From positions 227,514 to 291,513 of the forward strand of contig CAVOKQ010000001.1 of NCBI GenBank assembly GCA_963696545.1: 64,000 bases of DNA. The letters run 5' to 3'. The notes below the pieces were generated by a model that ran no database searches, was not told the DNA's origin, and was given only the letters and a program-made list of their open reading frames with translations. Position 1 is the first letter of the stretch. The number at the start of each line of letters is the position of its first letter. Positions 26,571 through 35,473 of this stretch are shown piece after piece. Source of the DNA: RPQJ01 sp963696545 (GTDB lineage: Bacteria > Pseudomonadota > Gammaproteobacteria > Steroidobacterales > Steroidobacteraceae). The position numbers were made by a program, and so were the translations under genes.

Positions 26571-27593
26571 ATGACCAGGCCGGCGGTTCTCGTTTCGGGC
26601 GTCTCGGGCTTCATCGCCAAGCATTGCGCGGTGGAAATGCTGCAGGCCGGTTACGGCGTGCGCGGGACGGTGCGCTCGCTGAAACGCGCTGACGAGGTGA
26701 AGGCGTCTATTGCGAAATACGCGGACGTCTCGCGGCTGGAGTTCGCCGCTGCCGACCTCGAGTCTGACGCCGGCTGGAAGGAGGCCGTGGATGGCTGCGC
26801 CCACGTGCTGCACGTCGCGTCGCCGTTTCCGCCGGACCAGCCGAAGAACGAGCAGGAACTGATCCGCCCCGCCGTCGAGGGTACGTTGCGAGTGCTGCGG
26901 GCGGCCTCGGCAGCCGGTGTGCAGCGGTTCGTGCAGACGTCGTCGATGGTCGCAGTGATGTATGGCCATCCCCATGACCGCACTGCGCCGTTCACCGAAT
27001 CCGACTGGACCGTGCTCGACGCGCCTGGACTCACGGCCTACGCCAAGTCGAAGACACTCGCCGAGAAGGCAGGCCGCGACTTTGCGGCGAGCAACCGGTC
27101 CGGCCTGCACTACTCGACCGTCAATCCCGGCCTCGTGCTCGGGCCGGCACTGGATGCCGACATCGGCACGTCCGCGCTGTTCATCAAGATGTTCCTCAGG
27201 GGCAAGTATCCGGGCGCGCCACGGCTCAAGATCCCCGTGGTCGACGTGCGCGACGTGGCGAAGATGCACCGGCTGGCCATCGAAACAAACGCACCCAGCG
27301 GGGGACGTTATCTCGGGTCGGCCGAGTGCCTGTGGCTGATCGAGATCGCGCGTGCGATACGAGCAGGCCTCGGGGATGCCGCGCGCAAGGTTCCGAACCG
27401 CGAACTGCCGGACTGGCTCGTGCGATTCAGTGCAATCTGGGACGGGGCGGCACGGCAGACCGTCCCGGATCTCGGCAAGGACTTCCAGGTGGACAACTCG
27501 CGCACGCGCCAGGCGCTCGGGATGGAGTTCATCCCGGCGCGTGACGCGGCCGTTGCGCTTGCCAGGAGCCTGGTCGACCTGAAGCTCGTCTGA
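26571..27593 (+). CDS. NAD(P)-dependent epimerase/reductase (dihydroflavonol-4-reductase-like extended SDR)
   Basis: A 340-residue extended short-chain dehydrogenase. The Rossmann motif is VSGVSGFIAKHCAVEML (residues 8-24), the DxxxDxGW-type segment is AAADLESDAGWKEAVDG, and the catalytic Tyr-Lys pair is in YAKSKTLAEKA. The substrate-binding NPGLVLGP follows. Proteins of this kind reduce aldehydes or ketones (cinnamoyl-CoA reductase, methylglyoxal reductase types). The ATG at 26571 follows GGGGGAGGG. The GST gene starts 17 bases after its stop, so the two form an operon that may handle electrophiles; this is inference. Confidence 0.82.
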   Translation: MTRPAVLVSGVSGFIAKHCAVEMLQAGYGVRGTVRSLKRADEVKASIAKYADVSRLEFAAADLESDAGWKEAVDGCAHVLHVASPFPPDQPKNEQELIRPAVEGTLRVLRAASAAGVQRFVQTSSMVAVMYGHPHDRTAPFTESDWTVLDAPGLTAYAKSKTLAEKAGRDFAASNRSGLHYSTVNPGLVLGPALDADIGTSALFIKMFLRGKYPGAPRLKIPVVDVRDVAKMHRLAIETNAPSGGRYLGSAECLWLIEIARAIRAGLGDAARKVPNRELPDWLVRFSAIWDGAARQTVPDLGKDFQVDNSRTRQALGMEFIPARDAAVALARSLVDLKLV

Positions 27594-27610
27594 TCCTACA
27601 GGGGGATGCA

Positions 27611-28300
27611 ATGCTGATCGTGCATCATCTCGAGACCTCACGCTCGCAGCGCATCCTGTGGCTGCTCGAGGAACTTGGCGTCCCGTACGAGCTGAAGATC
27701 TACAAGCGCAATCCGGCCACGCGCCTTGCGCCGCCGGAACTGAAGAAGGTGCACCCGCTCGGCAAGTCGCCGGTGATCACGGACGACGGTGAGACGATCG
27801 CGGAGTCGGGCGCAATCATCGAGTACCTGGTGGACAAGTATGGTGCCCTCGCGAAGGGAGATCTGGCTCACCTGCAGCCGCAGCCGCGCACGCCCGAGTT
27901 CCGGCAATGCCGGTTCTGGATGCACTATGCGGAAGGCTCGTTGATGAACTGGCTCATGATGAAGCTGGTGTTCAGCGTGATTCCGAATCGGCCGATGCCG
28001 TTCTTCGCGAAGCCGATCGCACGCGGGTTGAGCGCCAAGGTGCAGCAGCAATTGATCGACCCGAACCTCAAGAACTCGTGTGACTTCATCGAGGATCAGC
28101 TCGGTCGCCACCGCTGGCTGGCCGGGCCGGACATCACGATGGCGGACTTCCAGATGAGCTATCCGGTCGAGGCGCTGCTGGCCCGCGCGGCCGATGCGAA
28201 GAGTTACCCGCGAATCGTCGAGTACCGCGACCGGATCCGGGCGCGACCTGCGTACCAGCGGGCCGAGGCAAAAGGCGGTCCGGCGATCCCGTCGTTCTGA
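27611..28300 (+). CDS. glutathione S-transferase
   Basis: A 229-residue two-domain GST. The N-terminal thioredoxin-like domain has LETSRSQRILWLLEELGVPYEL (residues 6-27), the cis-Pro loop HPLGKSPVITDDG (about 49-61) and the glutathione-binding ESGAIIEYLVDKYG. The C-terminal helical domain contains WLAGPDITMADFQMSYPVEALL, a common GST signature. It conjugates or reduces electrophiles with glutathione in the cytoplasm. It is 17 bases downstream of the reductase gene and 28 bases before the MOSC gene. Confidence 0.88.
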   Translation: MLIVHHLETSRSQRILWLLEELGVPYELKIYKRNPATRLAPPELKKVHPLGKSPVITDDGETIAESGAIIEYLVDKYGALAKGDLAHLQPQPRTPEFRQCRFWMHYAEGSLMNWLMMKLVFSVIPNRPMPFFAKPIARGLSAKVQQQLIDPNLKNSCDFIEDQLGRHRWLAGPDITMADFQMSYPVEALLARAADAKSYPRIVEYRDRIRARPAYQRAEAKGGPAIPSF

Positions 28301-28328
28301 CCGGCGACGCTGTCGCTGCACGAGCCAG

Positions 28329-28889
28329 ATGCAGCTCCTGAGCATCCAGGTCGGTCGGGTCCGGCCGCTGCAGGTCGGCGACCAGTCCGTAATGAGCGGG
28401 ATCCTCAAGCGGCCCGTGTCCGGCGCAGTGGCGGTGCGCCCGCTCGGCCTCGAGGGCGACGAGCAGGCCGATCTCTCCGTGCACGGCGGCCTCGCGAAGG
28501 CGATCTACGCTTATCCGGTGGAGCACTATGGGTTCTGGCGGGAACAGCGTAGAGCATGGGGCCTGCCGGACGATCTGCCGCCCGGTAGCCTAGGCGAGAA
28601 CCTGACGATCTCGGGGCTGCTCGAGGAGTCGCTCTACGTCGGCGATATTCTCGAGTTTCCGGACTGCACGCTGCGAGTTACCCAGCCGCGCTTTCCCTGC
28701 TACAAATTTGCGGCCGTGATGGGCCGTCCGCAGGCCGCGCGCAGCATGATGCGGAGCGGCTTCAGCGGCTTTTACCTGGCCGTCGACAGGACGGGTACCC
28801 TCGCGGCAGGACAATCTTTTCTGCTCATTCCGGGTCCACGCACGATGCCGCTGATGACGACCTACCGGCAGCGTGGTCGATCACAGTAA
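28329..28889 (+). CDS. MOSC domain protein (YiiM-like)
   Basis: A 186-residue MOSC protein of the YiiM type: GRVRPLQVGD near the start, VSGAVAVRPLGLEGDEQADLSVHGG (residues about 30-54), AIYAYPVEHYGFWRE, then LGENLTISGLLEESLYVGDILE and TQPRFPCYKFAAVMG with the conserved cysteine around residue 124. Family members carry or transfer sulfur in molybdenum cofactor chemistry or reduce N-hydroxylated compounds (YiiM reduces 6-hydroxylaminopurine). It is the third gene of the reductase-GST-MOSC run. Start by the first ATG after the GST stop. Confidence 0.85.
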   Translation: MQLLSIQVGRVRPLQVGDQSVMSGILKRPVSGAVAVRPLGLEGDEQADLSVHGGLAKAIYAYPVEHYGFWREQRRAWGLPDDLPPGSLGENLTISGLLEESLYVGDILEFPDCTLRVTQPRFPCYKFAAVMGRPQAARSMMRSGFSGFYLAVDRTGTLAAGQSFLLIPGPRTMPLMTTYRQRGRSQ

Positions 28890-29061
28890 ATCGTGACATC
28901 CGGGCGCTAGGGAATTGTGCGCATTGAGACCATGCGCCGCCGGTAGCCAACTGCTGCCACGCCCGGCGGACTGCCGGCTGCCCTCCGCGAACTGACCACG
29001 AAGGACACCGATGGTCGCCGGACGCGATACGTCCGATAACGTCCTGAGCGAGGGGGAGAAC

Positions 29062-29442
29062 ATGGCGAATGCAAAGAAGGCCGGCGATTTTTCGTTCAAG
29101 GCCACGAGCGTGGCGTACGTGCTGACCGAGGATGGCGGTGGTGCAAATCACCTCGATCTCGACGGAACCGCAACGGGCTACGGCGAAGTGCTCGGCACGC
29201 TGAGCCTGTTTGGCGATGGTCCGATGAGCCAGAGCGGTCCGACCAGCTGGGTCGGCACCGCGTACCTGGATAACGGCGACCTCGTCGAGAGCACGGGTGC
29301 GGGCTTCTTCGAGAAAGTCGGCAAGCACAAGTGGCGGGTCCGCTCGATCATGCGCGGTTCCACGGGTGCCGTCTTCGTGACCGACGGTGTCATCAGCCTC
29401 AAGGGACGCACCTACAAAGGCACGATGACCCCGTTCGAATGA
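29062..29442 (+). CDS. hypothetical protein, beta-barrel-like
   Basis: A 126-residue soluble protein. I chose the ATG at 29062 because GAGGGGGAG sits just upstream; an ATG at 29011 is in frame. The sequence is rich in beta strands and glycine (ATSVAYVLTEDGG, LDLDGTATGYGEVLGTLSLFG, GTAYLDNGDLVESTGAGFFEKVGKHKWRVRS, GVISLKGRTYKG). It resembles small exporter-less barrel proteins of the allene-oxide-cyclase-like or DUF3224-like type, but I cannot place it firmly. It stands alone on the plus strand. Confidence 0.55.
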   Translation: MANAKKAGDFSFKATSVAYVLTEDGGGANHLDLDGTATGYGEVLGTLSLFGDGPMSQSGPTSWVGTAYLDNGDLVESTGAGFFEKVGKHKWRVRSIMRGSTGAVFVTDGVISLKGRTYKGTMTPFE

Positions 29443-29509
29443 CCGGGGCGGCGGCGCACGCGGCAGCCGGTTGTCGAACGATATTCACCAGGCCTGAAAC
29501 GGCGCTGGG

Positions 29510-29750
29510 CTAGTCCGGCGCGTCTTCGTGACGAATTCGTTCGAGCTCGTTCGGCGAGTCGCGGAAGGAAGCGCCGCAGGCGAAACACAGCGCCGCGACG
29601 GCGAATACGGCGAGCCAGCCCAGTGGCCAGTGGTTCGCGTTGGCGTCGGTCAGCAGCGTGACTTCGCGCTGGTGCACGAGCGTCGCGGAAGATGAACGCG
29701 GCCGCCAGCGCGATCGTCATGGTTCGGTGCCACTTCAGCCGGATACGCAT
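29510..29750 (-). pseudogene. small two-helix membrane protein gene with an apparent frameshift
   Basis: Reading from the ATG at 29750, frame one gives MRIRLKWHRTMTIALAAAFIF, a basic start and membrane helix. After about base 29690 the sensible protein continues in another frame: TLVHQREVTLLTDANANHW, then a helix PLGWLAVFAVAALCFACGA and a charged end ERIRHEDAPD before the stop at 29510. Joined, this is a 75-80 residue protein with two transmembrane helices. The break looks like a single-base indel; I cannot tell a sequencing error from a real mutation. No family recognised. Confidence 0.5.
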
Positions 29751-29908
29751 CCTGGGTTCTCCCTCGCTCATGGGACGGGATGCTGCCACGTTGCCAGTTC
29801 GCGCAACATCGAACCGACCGACGCGGTATCTGGCCAGAACCGCGAGGAATGAGCGGCGCCCGTACGGCTGATTTGAGCGGCCGGCACCACTGCGGTAGCG
29901 TAGTGCCC

Positions 29909-30676
29909 ATGACCGCGACCACGATCCATCCTACGGCCATCGTCGAGGACGCCGCACAGCTGGGCGCCGGCTGCATCATCCACGCGTATGCCATCGTCAC
30001 GAGGCACTGCGTACTCGGCGACGGTGTCATCGTGCATTCATTCGCCGTGATCGGTGACGATCCGCAGGACCTGCGATTCGACAAGTCAACGCGATCCGGC
30101 GTGAGGGTGGGGGCGGGCACAGTCTTGCGCGAGCACGTCACCGTCCATCGTGCCACGCGGGCTGACGGATGGACCGAGATCGGCAGCGGCTGTTTCCTGA
30201 TGGCGTCCAGCCACGTGGCGCACGACTGCCGGCTGGCAGACAAGGTCATCATGGCGAACGCGGCGCTGCTGGGCGGGCACGTGCAGGTCGGCGAAGGCGC
30301 ATTCATCGGCGGGGGAGCCGCGGTGCACCAGTTCGCCCGAATCGGCGAAGGAGCGATGATCGGCGGGCTTGCGCGAGTCGCAAATGACGTGCCGCCGTTC
30401 ACGATGGTCGCCGAGCGCGACGAAGTGAGCGGGCTCAATGTCGTCGGCCTGCGACGCCGCGGTCTGCCCCGGCAATCGGTCGATGAATTGAAGCGCGCGT
30501 TCCGCACCGTCAATCTGCCGGTTGGCAACATGCGCGAACTCGCTGCCGCGGCGCTGGCAAGCGGCGAGTACTCGAGCGCCGAGGCGCTGCGATATCTCGA
30601 GTTCTTCGGCACCGGACGTCGTGGCGTCGTGCGTGCGCGTCGCGGCCGTGAATCGGCTGGCCCGGCGAATTCATAG
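29909..30676 (+). CDS. LpxA-like acyl-ACP--UDP-GlcNAc O-acyltransferase
   Basis: A 255-residue left-handed beta-helix protein with hexapeptide repeats from residue 5 (IHPTAIVEDAAQLGAG). The segment SSHVAHDC (about 119-126) matches the catalytic region of LpxA with its His pair, and GGAAVHQFARIGEGAMIGG follows as in true LpxA. The C-terminal helical part is present (LPRQSVDELKRAFRTVN). LpxA transfers a hydroxyacyl chain to UDP-GlcNAc as the first step of lipid A synthesis. Here it lacks the usual lpxD-fabZ-lpxB neighbours, so it may be a paralogue for a variant lipid or sugar. Start by first ATG with good homology. Confidence 0.78.
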   Translation: MTATTIHPTAIVEDAAQLGAGCIIHAYAIVTRHCVLGDGVIVHSFAVIGDDPQDLRFDKSTRSGVRVGAGTVLREHVTVHRATRADGWTEIGSGCFLMASSHVAHDCRLADKVIMANAALLGGHVQVGEGAFIGGGAAVHQFARIGEGAMIGGLARVANDVPPFTMVAERDEVSGLNVVGLRRRGLPRQSVDELKRAFRTVNLPVGNMRELAAAALASGEYSSAEALRYLEFFGTGRRGVVRARRGRESAGPANS

Positions 30677-30692
30677 CGAGGACGATCGAACC

Positions 30693-32043
30693 ATGACCAT
30701 GCGCGGAACTGATGCGGCCATTGCCGACATGCTGATCGGCGTCGACACGCTCTGGGGCGGCGACGTGAGGAATCCATCCGGCACGGGTCGCTTCATTGCG
30801 GACTGCTGGTTCTCCGACGAACCGCTGCCGCTGGCCTATGGGCACGCCACCGCCGCTGCGCTGCGCGAAAATGGCGGGGCGGGCGCGAAGTCACCCGACG
30901 CGCGGGCCATCGATGCGTATCTCGCCGAAGTGGATGTCCGGGGCGCCATCGCGCACGTGTGTCGCGGATTCACGATCAATCGGGGGTCTGCAAGGGCGCT
31001 CATCTCGAGGGACTCGGTCTTTGCAGCGAAGTGATGCTCGAACTTGCACTCGAGATGGTTGGGCGTGGGCCTTCGGTGCCTTACGAGCGTTGCGTGCGCG
31101 TGATCACAGGCGCGCCCCCCGAGCCCTCCCGCCCCGAAGAAAAGCGTCGTCGCGTGGCCGATCTGCTTGCTGCGGCCGGCTACCGCTCGTTCGATGGCGA
31201 CTCGCTGCTCGCCGCAGTGGATGCGTGGCGCGTCGAGCATCGCGTGCCGCGCAATCAAGATTCCAGCGCTTGGCGACGAGCTCATCTCAAGGTACGACGC
31301 GCTGACCGCAAGGAACCTGGTGCCGTACCTGCCCGCTGAGCTGGCTTCGAGTTCCGCGCGCGAACGTGAAATTCCTGCCGATCGAGAACGCCTGGTTCTC
31401 CGGTTCGATGAACTACCTTGGCCACGCGCGCAAGGCTGACGGCTCGCCGGAATACGAGGCAACGTACGAGTTGAACGCGTCGCTCGAGATCTCGGAGCCC
31501 GAATTCCAGCAGCTGGTGAGTCACGAGGTCGTGCCGGGGCACGTCACGACGTTCGCGTACCTGCAGAACCTGTTCGTACGCGGGCTGGCCGGGTTCGCGG
31601 CCTCCGTGCTGGCGATGAACACGCGCGATGCAGTGCTGTCCGAGGGCATCGCGAACAACGCAATCTTGATCGCACACGGCGTCAGGGAGGTTGACGAGCT
31701 GCCGGACCGTGACCTCGAAGTTGGCGTGCTGCTGGCCTTGCTGCAGGACGATGCGAAGAACCAGTCGTCGTACCTGACGTGGCACGAGGGTCGACCCCAG
31801 GCTGAAGTCGCTGCGGTGCTGCGGCGTGAGTTCCTCGTATCCGACGAGCGTGCCGACAAGCTGTCGGGCGCATGGGGCCGTCACCCGCTGCTCGGCCGCA
31901 TGTACCTGCCTGCGTATCGGGCCGGGACCGAGCTGGTGGCCGACCTGCGTCGCAAGTATCCGCCGGAGGTGATCCTGCCGGCGCTGTATGGCGCGCGCGG
32001 GCAGGTGGATTCGCAGACGCTGCCGAGACTACTGGCCGGCTGA
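30693..32043 (+). pseudogene. DUF885-like metallopeptidase gene broken by three apparent frameshifts
   Basis: Four pieces in different frames form one protein of about 450 residues: from MTMRGTDAAIADML at 30693 to about 30985; GVCKGAHLEGLGLCSEVML onward to about 31255; AIKIPALGDELISRYDAL to about 31345; then VKFLPIENAWFSGSMNYLG to the stop at 32043. The last piece has SHEVVPGHVTTFAYLQ, an HExxPGH zinc-site pattern as in DUF885 peptidases, and LSEGIANNAIL with a likely third ligand. The first break is at a run of five G where six would restore the frame. The protein sequence is otherwise well kept, so sequencing indels are the simplest cause. Confidence 0.6.
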
Positions 32044-33444
32044 CGCGGCAGGCAGCCGGTTCGGAAGCAGGCGCCAGTATGTGCCGCAGCGCCACAGCCA
32101 TTCGAGCGGGCCCATCCGGAAGTGCCGCAGCCAGGCGTGGCTCAGCGACGCCAGCACAATGAACACGACGAAAGCCAGGACCGTGAGCTCGGGCCCGCCG
32201 AGCCGGCCGTACCATCCCAATCCCCATGGCTCGGCCAGCGCAGCCATCACCAGCGACTGCCCGACGTAGTTGGTGAGCGCCATGCGACCGGCGGATTCGA
32301 CGCGGCCATACCACCAGCGCCGCTTGCCGAGCTTCTCGCTGATCATTACGCGGGCACCGAAGCCGATCGCAAGTGGAAACGCGCTGAACACGTGCAGCCA
32401 CTCCGGCCAGCGCCAGTCCGACAAGCCGTGGATCTCGCGAAACTGGAAGAAGGTCGCGATCGCGCTCGCCGGCAACCCGATGCCGAGACCGATCGTGGCG
32501 ATGCGGCGCCACGTCGTCAGCGAGGCGCCGGTGATCACCCCACTGCGGAACATCGCCGCCCCGAGCATGAACAGCCCGAGCGTGCGCCACACAAGGATGA
32601 TCCCGAAATACGCGAGGACCATGCCGTACTGGTTTCCATGCAGCTCGAGCAGCGCTTCGAAGTCGCCCTGCTGCCGTGCCTTGTATTCCGGTGGCCAGCC
32701 GGACGGGTCCGGTTGCCGCATCGCCTCGTTCTGCTGCTGCGCCGTGGCGTACTCGCTTGCCACGCTCTCCCCCCATGACTGCGAGTCCCATCGCAACAGC
32801 AATGCGAGCATCGCAATGACGATGACCGCCGACATGGCCACGAGCGTCAGTCGCCAGCTGCGTGACCACAGCCAGCGCGCGGTCAGCGCAAGCCCGATCA
32901 CCGCGGCAATGGTGATCGCCGGTGACACGCGACCGAGCGTACCGATCTGGAATCCCCAGACGATCGTCGATGCCACGAGCACGAGTCCGACACGATAGAG
33001 GCTGTCTGTCGACAGCCCGCGCAATCCGAACATCATCAGGCCCGCGACCGCATAGGGCAGCAGCACCTCGGCTGGATACAGCAGGAGGCCATGCAGCAGC
33101 CCGAAGCAACCGAGCAACGCGAGTCGGCGCAGGTACATCGGCGCGAAACCGGCGTCGGCGCGCGAACTGCGCGCGTCCTGGATGGCAAAGCTGATGCCGA
33201 ACAGCAGCGAGAACAGCGTGATGAACTTGAGGTCGACGATGGCGTCGAAGAAGCCCCAGTCTAGCCAGGCCAGCACGTCGCTCGTCCCGGCGCGGACCGC
33301 GAAGGCGCCGACGTCCCACGGCAGGAACATCTGGCGGACATTGGCCACGACGATGCCGAGCAGCGCGATGCCACGCAGCGCATCGAGGCTGCCGATGCGT
33401 TCGCCCGGTTCGACCGGCGCTGCCGGGCCGACCTGCTGCGCCAT
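32029..33444 (-). CDS. DUF418 (YeiB-like) membrane protein
   Basis: A 471-residue polytopic membrane protein with about ten to eleven helices. The N-terminal ERIGSLDALRGIALLGIVVANVRQM is the classic opening of the YeiB/DUF418 family (heparan-alpha-glucosaminide acetyltransferase-related fold), and the C-terminal MALTNYVGQSLVMAAL and FRMGPLEWLWRCGTYWRL match the DUF418 domain. The family is of unknown function and is proposed to move acyl groups across the membrane. Its ATG overlaps the stop of the SDR gene by one base (TGATG), so translation is coupled. Confidence 0.87.
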   Translation of the reverse strand: MAQQVGPAAPVEPGERIGSLDALRGIALLGIVVANVRQMFLPWDVGAFAVRAGTSDVLAWLDWGFFDAIVDLKFITLFSLLFGISFAIQDARSSRADAGFAPMYLRRLALLGCFGLLHGLLLYPAEVLLPYAVAGLMMFGLRGLSTDSLYRVGLVLVASTIVWGFQIGTLGRVSPAITIAAVIGLALTARWLWSRSWRLTLVAMSAVIVIAMLALLLRWDSQSWGESVASEYATAQQQNEAMRQPDPSGWPPEYKARQQGDFEALLELHGNQYGMVLAYFGIILVWRTLGLFMLGAAMFRSGVITGASLTTWRRIATIGLGIGLPASAIATFFQFREIHGLSDWRWPEWLHVFSAFPLAIGFGARVMISEKLGKRRWWYGRVESAGRMALTNYVGQSLVMAALAEPWGLGWYGRLGGPELTVLAFVVFIVLASLSHAWLRHFRMGPLEWLWRCGTYWRLLPNRLPAASAGQ

Positions 33445-34313
33445 CAGCCCCAGCCGAAGACCTTCGCCACGAGTGCGTCAACCCAGCGATCCGGAAGCAT
33501 GGCGAGGAGTTTGCGCGACGTCGAGTCCTTGCCCATCCGGTAGCGCGTCCTGGGCCGCGCCGCCGTGAATGCGTGGACCACGGCGCGGTCCACGACGCTG
33601 GTCGGCGAGGCTTTCGCAGCGGACTCCGCGGCAGCTTTGCGCAGCGCATCGATCAGTCCGCGATATTTTTCGACGAGCCCGGGCGGCGGGGCCTGCAGAA
33701 TTTCGTCAAATTCGCTGGCGCCCTTGCCCCAGATGTCCGTTGCGATACCGCCGGGCTCCAGCAGCGACACGTCGATGCGCCACGGCCTGAGCTCGCGGCG
33801 CAGAGCATCGCTGAATGCCTCGATCGCGTGCTTTGACATCGAGTACGGCCCGAGCGCCGGCGCGGCGAAGAAACCGGCGATGGAGCCGGTCGTCAGGATC
33901 CGGCCGCGCGCCTTCCTGAGCAGCGGGATGAACGCCTGGGTCACGGCAACCTGGCCGATCACGTTGACCTCGAGCTGGCGGCGCAGCGCGTCGATCGGCA
34001 GCGTCTCGAGCGGGCCGCTCACGACGATGCCGGCATTGTTGAACAGGCCCCACAGTCCTCGTTCACCGACCACCGCCGCAACCCGGGCCGCTGCCGCGTG
34101 TATCTGCTCCGCGTTCGTAACGTCGAGTTCGAGCATGTGCAACCGGTCGCGGGTACCCGGAGCCGCAAGCTCGCGCAAGGCGGCAGCAGCTTTCTCATTG
34201 CGTACGCCGGCGAACACCTCGAAGCCTTCAGCCAGCAGCGCCAGCGTGGCTGAGCGACCGATGCCCGTCGAGGCGCCGGTCACGACGATCGACTGGCTCG
34301 CACGCCCGGTCAT
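33444..34313 (-). CDS. short-chain dehydrogenase/reductase (classical SDR)
   Basis: A 289-residue classical SDR. Motifs are VTGASTGIGRSATLALL (NAD(P) binding, residues 11-27), LFNNAGIVVSGP (NNAG, about 89-100), the catalytic Ser in ILTTGSIAGFF, and YSMSKHAIEAFSDALRREL with the Tyr-Lys pair. The following RPWRIDVSLLEPGGIATDIWGK resembles the retinol dehydrogenase-like group. It reduces or oxidises an unknown alcohol or ketone in the cytoplasm. It overlaps the DUF1993 gene by four bases upstream and DUF418 by one base downstream. Confidence 0.87.
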   Translation of the reverse strand: MTGRASQSIVVTGASTGIGRSATLALLAEGFEVFAGVRNEKAAAALRELAAPGTRDRLHMLELDVTNAEQIHAAAARVAAVVGERGLWGLFNNAGIVVSGPLETLPIDALRRQLEVNVIGQVAVTQAFIPLLRKARGRILTTGSIAGFFAAPALGPYSMSKHAIEAFSDALRRELRPWRIDVSLLEPGGIATDIWGKGASEFDEILQAPPPGLVEKYRGLIDALRKAAAESAAKASPTSVVDRAVVHAFTAARPRTRYRMGKDSTSRKLLAMLPDRWVDALVAKVFGWG

Positions 34314-34828
34314 GGCGTGGTCGGGCCCAGGAAGTCCTGCTTGCCGAGCTCGACACCGTTGTGACGCAGGATGTTGTAGGTCGTCGTGACGTGGAAATGG
34401 ACGTTCGGCATCACGTGCTGCAACAGATATGGGAGGCCCGGCAGCGTGCGGGTGCCGTGGCGCGACGGCCAGGTGATGGTGCGGTCCTCGCTGCCGTCAA
34501 TCTGTGCGGGTTGCAGCGTCTCGAGATAGGTCACCGTCCTGCGTACGCGCACGATCAGCTCCGCAAACGTCTGCTCCGTGTCTTCATAGGCCGGAGGTTG
34601 CAGGCCCGCGAGGCGCGAGGCGCCGCCTTTGGCGATGTCGGTCGCGATCTGCACCTGGCGCGAAAGCGGGAACATGTCGGGGAACAATCGACTGCCCACG
34701 AGCACGGCCGGATCGATCTTCTTCGCCTCGGCGTGAGCGGCGCCTTTCTCGAGGATCGCCGCGAGGTTGTTCAGCGAGCGGATGAACACGGGCACTGAGG
34801 CTTCGAACATCGATATCTGCATGGGCAT
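34310..34828 (-). CDS. DUF1993 family protein
   Basis: A 172-residue protein of the DUF1993 family: QISMFEASVPVFIRSLNNLAAILEKGAAHAEAK at the N-terminus, LFPDMFPLSRQVQIATD (about 49-65), and the C-terminal FHVTTTYNILRHNGVELGKQDFLG. Members are four-helix DinB-like proteins, usually about 170 residues, without known function. Four bases at its 3' end overlap the SDR gene (ATGA). It starts 25 bases downstream of the DUF2058 gene. Confidence 0.87.
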   Translation of the reverse strand: MPMQISMFEASVPVFIRSLNNLAAILEKGAAHAEAKKIDPAVLVGSRLFPDMFPLSRQVQIATDIAKGGASRLAGLQPPAYEDTEQTFAELIVRVRRTVTYLETLQPAQIDGSEDRTITWPSRHGTRTLPGLPYLLQHVMPNVHFHVTTTYNILRHNGVELGKQDFLGPTTP

Positions 34829-34853
34829 TGGCTCCGGGAATGGTCGGGTGGGC

Positions 34854-35399
34854 TTACCAGGTCAGGTCGTCGGGTACGACGAAATCCTTGTATGGATCGT
34901 CCTCGCGCGACCCGGTGGCGTCGGAGGCGGGCAGCGTCACGATCGCGCGCTCATCCCGTTCCCGAATCCGATCCGCGGCTTCCTTCGGCACCAGGTCGCA
35001 ATGCCCTTCGCAGCGTGCGATGACGAGGTCTCCCTGCAGGATGCGGCGACGCAAGGCTGCGTCCACCGGGATGCGGCGGATCTTGGCGCCATCCTGGAAG
35101 TTGAAGTAGTCGTCGCTATCGATGCGCGGCACGCGATTCTGCTCGATCAGCTGGCGCACCTGCGCCGTGCGCGCCTTCTGGGCGGCCTTCTCCTGCTGGC
35201 GCCGGTTCAGTTCCTGGTCGCGGGCCGCCTTGGCTGCCAGCGCCTGCTTCGCGGCCGGGGTGAGTTCCGGCGGTGGTGCCTTCCTGGGTGGCTTGGGCTG
35301 CTTCTGCTGCTGATGGCGTTGCTGCTGCTCGGCCTGGCGTGCCTGTTTCTCGGTAACGAGACCCGCCTTTAGCAGTTGATCGCGCAGGGACATGCTCAT
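34854..35399 (-). CDS. DUF2058 (YaiL-like) protein
   Basis: A 181-residue protein. It opens MSMSLRDQLLKAGLVTEKQARQ, followed by a long Gln-, Lys- and Ala-rich coiled-coil region (about residues 22-85), then the conserved VRQLIEQNRVPR, DDYFNFQDGAKIRRIPVDAALRRR and a C-terminal DDPYKDFVVPDDLTW. This is the full pattern of the DUF2058/YaiL family, thought to be a nucleoid- or polysome-associated protein in gammaproteobacteria. It is divergent from the peptidase gene 74 bases away and may lead the DUF1993-SDR-DUF418 run. Confidence 0.87.
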   Translation of the reverse strand: MSMSLRDQLLKAGLVTEKQARQAEQQQRHQQQKQPKPPRKAPPPELTPAAKQALAAKAARDQELNRRQQEKAAQKARTAQVRQLIEQNRVPRIDSDDYFNFQDGAKIRRIPVDAALRRRILQGDLVIARCEGHCDLVPKEAADRIRERDERAIVTLPASDATGSREDDPYKDFVVPDDLTW

Positions 35400-35473
35400 C
35401 GCTCGACCTCGGGTCCACCGTCGGGAAAAGGACGGCCATCATACTGAACCGGCCGGTTGGCTATCATGCCGGC

